Below are positions 1 through 4,000 of a stretch of 6,574 nt of DNA, piece by piece. The number at the start of each line of letters is the position of its first letter. The first letter of the stretch is position 1. The notes beneath the pieces are model-generated. The model had not been told where the DNA came from. It saw nothing but the letters and a program-made list of their open reading frames with translations, and did no database searches. Made by a program: the position numbers and the translations under genes. Source of the stretch: Bacteroidetes bacterium GWA2_31_9b (lineage in GTDB: Bacteria; Bacteroidota; Bacteroidia; Bacteroidales; UBA12077); contig MENE01000002.1 in NCBI GenBank assembly GCA_001769005.1, positions 1-6,574 on the forward strand. Direction: 5' to 3'.

Positions 1-89
1 TTTTCTTTAGGTATTACATAATCGGGAGTATTTGTTTTTGAAGAACAAGCAAATAATAAAAAGATTAAAAAGGGTAAAAAATATTTCAT
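1..89 (-). CDS. Lipoprotein, N-terminal fragment (DUF4296-like), runs off left edge
   Basis: Seen: an ATG at 89-87 opens a frame that stays open to base 1 (29 full codons). It begins MKYFLPFLIFLLFACSSKT: a short basic start, a very hydrophobic core and a lipobox-like LFAC, so Cys-15 should become the lipidated N-terminus after signal peptidase II cleavage. The following residues read PDYVIPKE. Known: DUF4296 proteins of Bacteroidota are small lipoproteins whose mature part starts soon after the Cys with a Pro-rich stretch and an I-P-[EK]-[DE]-K type motif. The match here is suggestive but short. The start is supported by the signal sequence and by a promoter-like box about 26 bases upstream; no Shine-Dalgarno is visible in the leader. 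A terminator separates it from the PorP/SprF gene, so it is probably its own transcription unit. Family assignment is tentative; lipoprotein status is fairly secure. Confidence 0.65.
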   Translation of the reverse strand, partial: MKYFLPFLIFLLFACSSKTNTPDYVIPKE

Positions 90-114
90 TGTATCAGAAT
101 GATTAAGTTTGTGT

Positions 115-142
115 CAAAAATAATTTATTTTATGCAAACAAA
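115..142 (-). promoter_or_regulatory. Candidate Bacteroidota promoter for the lipoprotein gene
   Basis: On the minus strand, TATTTTTG at 122-115 matches the Bacteroidota -7 consensus TAnnTTTG exactly. A TTTG at 142-139 lies 16 bases upstream and could serve as the -33 element, although this spacing is slightly shorter than usual. A second TTTG at 138-135 is too close (12 bases). Transcription would start near 108, leaving a leader of roughly 20 bases before the ATG at 89. The -33 candidate falls inside the T-tract of the preceding terminator. In such AT-rich DNA a chance match is possible. Confidence 0.4.
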
Positions 143-165
143 AAACCGGCTTTTTTGCCGGTTTT
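140..165 (-). terminator. Rho-independent terminator after the PorP/SprF gene
   Basis: Bases 142-150 (AAAACCGGC) and 157-165 (GCCGGTTTT) form a perfect 9-bp stem around a 6-base loop. Read on the minus strand, the GC core is followed by six T's (145-140) and then GTTTG. The stem begins about 18 bases after the PorP/SprF stop codon (186-184), the usual place for an intrinsic terminator. On the plus strand the tail is TTTTAAATGTTTT, so weak activity in that direction is possible, but no plus-strand gene is seen to need it. Confidence 0.85.
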
Positions 166-183
166 AAATGTTTTCTTAGAATG

Positions 184-1095
184 CTATTTAATATTGTCAA
201 ATCGAACACCGAGCATAATTTCAATTGTTCCGGAAGTATATTTACCAAGTTCTGAATTAACAATATCGTATGATAATCCAATGTAATATTTATTTTCGTA
301 AACATAGCCTCCCATTATACAAGCATCAAATGGGTTACGATACGTAAGACCAAACCAAGCTACTCTTTTGTATGTTGTTTTGGCATTTATTTCGATCTGA
401 TACTGGCCCGGAGTCATGTATTTGAATAGTAATGATGGAGTTAATGAAAACTCTCTGTTTAAAATAAAAGTATACCCACCCACAAGATAATAATGTTGGG
501 TTAAACGATTGACCCCTATTTCCATTTCAGTTAATCCATTTAGTTTACTTCCTAATAACTGGTGTGCTGAAATACCAGCAAAGTAACGTGTTGAATATAC
601 ATAAATACCAAGTGTAGCATCTGGCGCATAGGCTGTTTCTTTTGATCCTGTAAATGCAGGGTCAATATTATCTTCTTCTTCGCCCATATAAATTTTTGTA
701 CCATCTAAAGTGTACTGAACGAGTCCAACAGATAATCCTGCGGAAATATGCATTAAATCTGATATCTGGTAATTGTATGCATAAGAACCTCCAAGTGTTA
801 ATCGGCTTTCAGGTCCTGTAATATCATTATAAATATATCCTCCATAACCCATAGGTAATTTCTTTAATGGACCATAAGCAGAAATACCCATTGTTCGTGG
901 TGCGTCGGTTATTCCCATCCATTGAATCCGACTATTTGCTCTAATCTGAAAAGCATTAAATGTACCGGCTACACCTGGATTAATTAAATACTCATTAAAC
1001 ATCCATTGAGTATAAAAAGGCATCTGCTGAGCCTTTACCAAGTTGGTAAATACGAAACAGAATACAACAAATATGAGATATTTTATTTTTTTCAT
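184..1095 (-). CDS. PorP/SprF-family type IX secretion system outer-membrane protein
   Basis: This 303-residue protein has a signal peptide (residues 1 to about 22: MKKIKY start, hydrophobic core, V-K-A before QQ). The mature protein begins QQMPFYTQWMFNEYLINPG, the characteristic opening of the PorP/SprF family (Q-x-P-x-[YF]-[ST]-Q-[YW]-MFN...INP). The rest alternates short Gly- and aromatic-rich strands, as in an outer-membrane beta-barrel, and ends in LGVRFDNIK. Length is typical of the family. Known: PorP is needed for T9SS function in Porphyromonas, and SprF is needed to deliver the adhesin SprB in Flavobacterium johnsoniae; paralogues commonly sit directly downstream of type B cargo genes and act on that cargo. 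Seen: the ATG at 1095 lies one base after the stop of such a cargo gene, so the two are surely co-transcribed and probably translationally coupled. No Shine-Dalgarno is visible. Inference: this is the dedicated partner of the neighbouring giant protein rather than the core T9SS copy, since no other T9SS genes are present. Confidence 0.93.
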   Translation of the reverse strand: MKKIKYLIFVVFCFVFTNLVKAQQMPFYTQWMFNEYLINPGVAGTFNAFQIRANSRIQWMGITDAPRTMGISAYGPLKKLPMGYGGYIYNDITGPESRLTLGGSYAYNYQISDLMHISAGLSVGLVQYTLDGTKIYMGEEEDNIDPAFTGSKETAYAPDATLGIYVYSTRYFAGISAHQLLGSKLNGLTEMEIGVNRLTQHYYLVGGYTFILNREFSLTPSLLFKYMTPGQYQIEINAKTTYKRVAWFGLTYRNPFDACIMGGYVYENKYYIGLSYDIVNSELGKYTSGTIEIMLGVRFDNIK

Positions 1096-1096
1096 A

Positions 1097-4000
1097 TTAA
1101 CGTACTATTGTTACAGAACCAGACCGAGGTTTTCCTTTTGATTCATATAAATTAATTATATAGTAATATGTTCCTGTGGGTAAATCTTTGCCATTAACTC
1201 TTCCATCCCAACATTTGCCTTCGACCCCATTTTTATATCCTATTTGAATATAAACTTGTGTTCCCCATCGGTTAAATATCTGAACAATATTATTGGGGAA
1301 GTTATCAATATTTTCAATATACCAGTAATCATTAATTCCGTCGCCATTTGGAGATAAACCTCCGAAAGGTTGAGCGTCCTCAATAAAGTTAAAATAAACT
1401 GAATCGGTTTCTGCACATTCGTCAACACTAACTGCTAATAAATAGTACCATCCTGATTCTTCTGGAGTAATACTAGTAGTTGAAGAAGTTGCATTTAGAA
1501 CACCTGTTGTTGGATACCAATTGTATGTAGCAGAAACTACTGCTGTATTCACTACATTTCCGATAAGCTGAGGAGAGCCTTCAAATTTTATTAAAACTGT
1601 ATCAACAGATACAAGATTAACATCGGTAATATATAATCCTAAACCCTGCTTCACCATTACTTCAATAGAATTTGAGATTTCCATACAATAGTCATTAACA
1701 ACTGTAATAATATAATCCGTAGTTACTAACGGGTCGAAATGAACTAATGTTATGTCAGAAATAACAAGTACAGTATCTCTAGGAGGAGAAAATCCATCTT
1801 CAGTTAATTGCCAGAAAATGGTATCAATTGATGTTGAAATCACTTCAAAGTTAACTCCTAAATCATATGAGCAAATAGTTGTTGTATCAACATCAACCGT
1901 GTACGTAATATCAAAGCTTTCATCTTCAGCAATAACGGTATCAATAGTTTGGAAACAACCTCGACTATCAGTTACCGTAAGAGAATAGTTTCCTAGTTCA
2001 AGATTTGATATGTAATCAGATATTGAAATAAAACCATTTGGACCAGTCCAGTTATATAAATACAAAGGAGTACCACCACTTGGATCGGCGTTTATAGCTC
2101 CATTTGCAAGCATTGCATTTTTTGGATCACTATTAATACAATATTTATCTTTAACATTTAGTGTAATAGTTATAGCTTCAGGTTCTACAATATCAATAGA
2201 TGAATTAGCCACACATGAATTTGGCAAGTTACTATCTGTAACAGTAACTGAATAATTACCTGCGGATAAATTGCTAATAGATGCGGTAGTTTCTCCATTA
2301 CTCCATAGATAAGTATAGGTTGGTGTTCCATTACTAATATCAACAGATATACTTCCATCGGTTAATCCATTACAACTTATATCAACTTTATCTAAAACAA
2401 TTGACATTGCCGGTTTAAGAACAACTGATGTATCAATTGTAAATTCACAACCATTTACATCCTGTACTAAAATGGTGTAATCACCAGCATCTAAACCAGT
2501 AAATAAATTAGATGCTTGTAAAGGATAACCGGTTATTGAATATTGGTATCCGGGTGTACCACCTGTTACAGTAACTATTTCAATTTCACCAACATTAACT
2601 GGAACATTACATTCTGATGAATGAGTAACAATAAATGAAGTAATTAATAATTCATCGGGTTGGTTTACAGTTACAGTACTGTCTTGGCTAGTACAACCAT
2701 CATCATCTCTAATAACAATTACATATGGCCCAGCATACAATCCTGTAAATAAATTGCCGGGTTGATAATTTACACCTCCATCAACAGAATACTCGAAATT
2801 ACCTGTTCCTCCACTAGCTGTAACAGTAATTGTTCCTGTATTATCACCAAAGCAGGTATTTACATCTGTTATGGTAACTACATCAATAACAATAGGTATA
2901 GGTCCTGTTATAACAGCGGCATCAATTGCAGAAATCGTATCACAATCATCGGCAACATAAATTGAATATGTTCCTGGAATTAACCCTAGAAAAGTATTTG
3001 AAACTTGGAATGTAATATTATCGAGCGAAAATCTCAATATTCCAGTACCTCCACTTGCTGTTACTATTATTTCTCCATCGAATCCCCCTCCAATACAAGA
3101 TACAGGGAAAGCTTCAATTAAATCAATTGAAATTGGATCGGGTTCAGTTATTTCAACTGTATCGCTAAATACAATACATAAATTAGCATCGCGAACAGCT
3201 ATATATACAGAATCTCCTGTTAAACCTGTAAAGGTCCCTGTTGTATTTGACCATTCCGGAACTTCTGTAATAGAATAATTGTATGGAGGTAAACCTCCGG
3301 AAGCAATAATTTCTATTTCACCATCACTGCCTCCGTTACATATTACAGAAGTTATATTATAGTTAACTATAATTTCTGTACCTTGTGTAATAGTTATAAT
3401 AGTATCTTTGGTACATCCACTAATATCAGTAATTGTAAAGATATAAACACCTGCTTTAAGCTCATCGAAAGTTTCTCCACTATTTTTTGGAGCTCCAATA
3501 TAAGTATCATAAGTATATTTTAAAGCTCCTGTTCCACCTGAAAATTCCAGAGTTACTTCACCAATAGAATCGCCAAAACATAAGTTTTGTACAATAGTTG
3601 CATCTGTAATTTGAATTTCTGGTGGTTCCACAACAGTTACAGAATCGATATCAACACAACCATGAGAATCTGTAATCCTTAAATAAAAAGTACCTGCACA
3701 TACATCAACGGTATCTGTTAAAGCAAAAATATTAGAAAAATCGGATGTTGTACTCCATTCAAAACTAACATATGGAGATTGTCCTCCATATCCAGAAGCC
3801 ACGACTGTAGCATCACACGTACCAAAACAAGATGTTGATATTCCTGTTATAGATGGAATTGCCTGTGTCATTTCAAATTCACCCGAACCATCCCATTCAG
3901 TAATTGTAATATTAAGTGATGAGTCTGCATATAAAACTTGTTCTAGTAGTAAGTCTTTATTTAAATCTTTAAAACTAATTGCAGCTTCCTCAATTAAACC

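Noticed and set aside
114..305. Short minus-strand open frame overlapping the 3' end of the PorP/SprF gene
   Set aside because: It is out of frame with a clear PorP/SprF coding sequence, runs through the terminator hairpin and has no recognisable features.
1752..2965. Plus-strand open frames at 1752-1988 and 2762-2965
   Set aside because: Both lie wholly inside the SprB-repeat coding region on the other strand. The second is a low-complexity Ser/Asn/Ile/Cys string; neither resembles a known protein.
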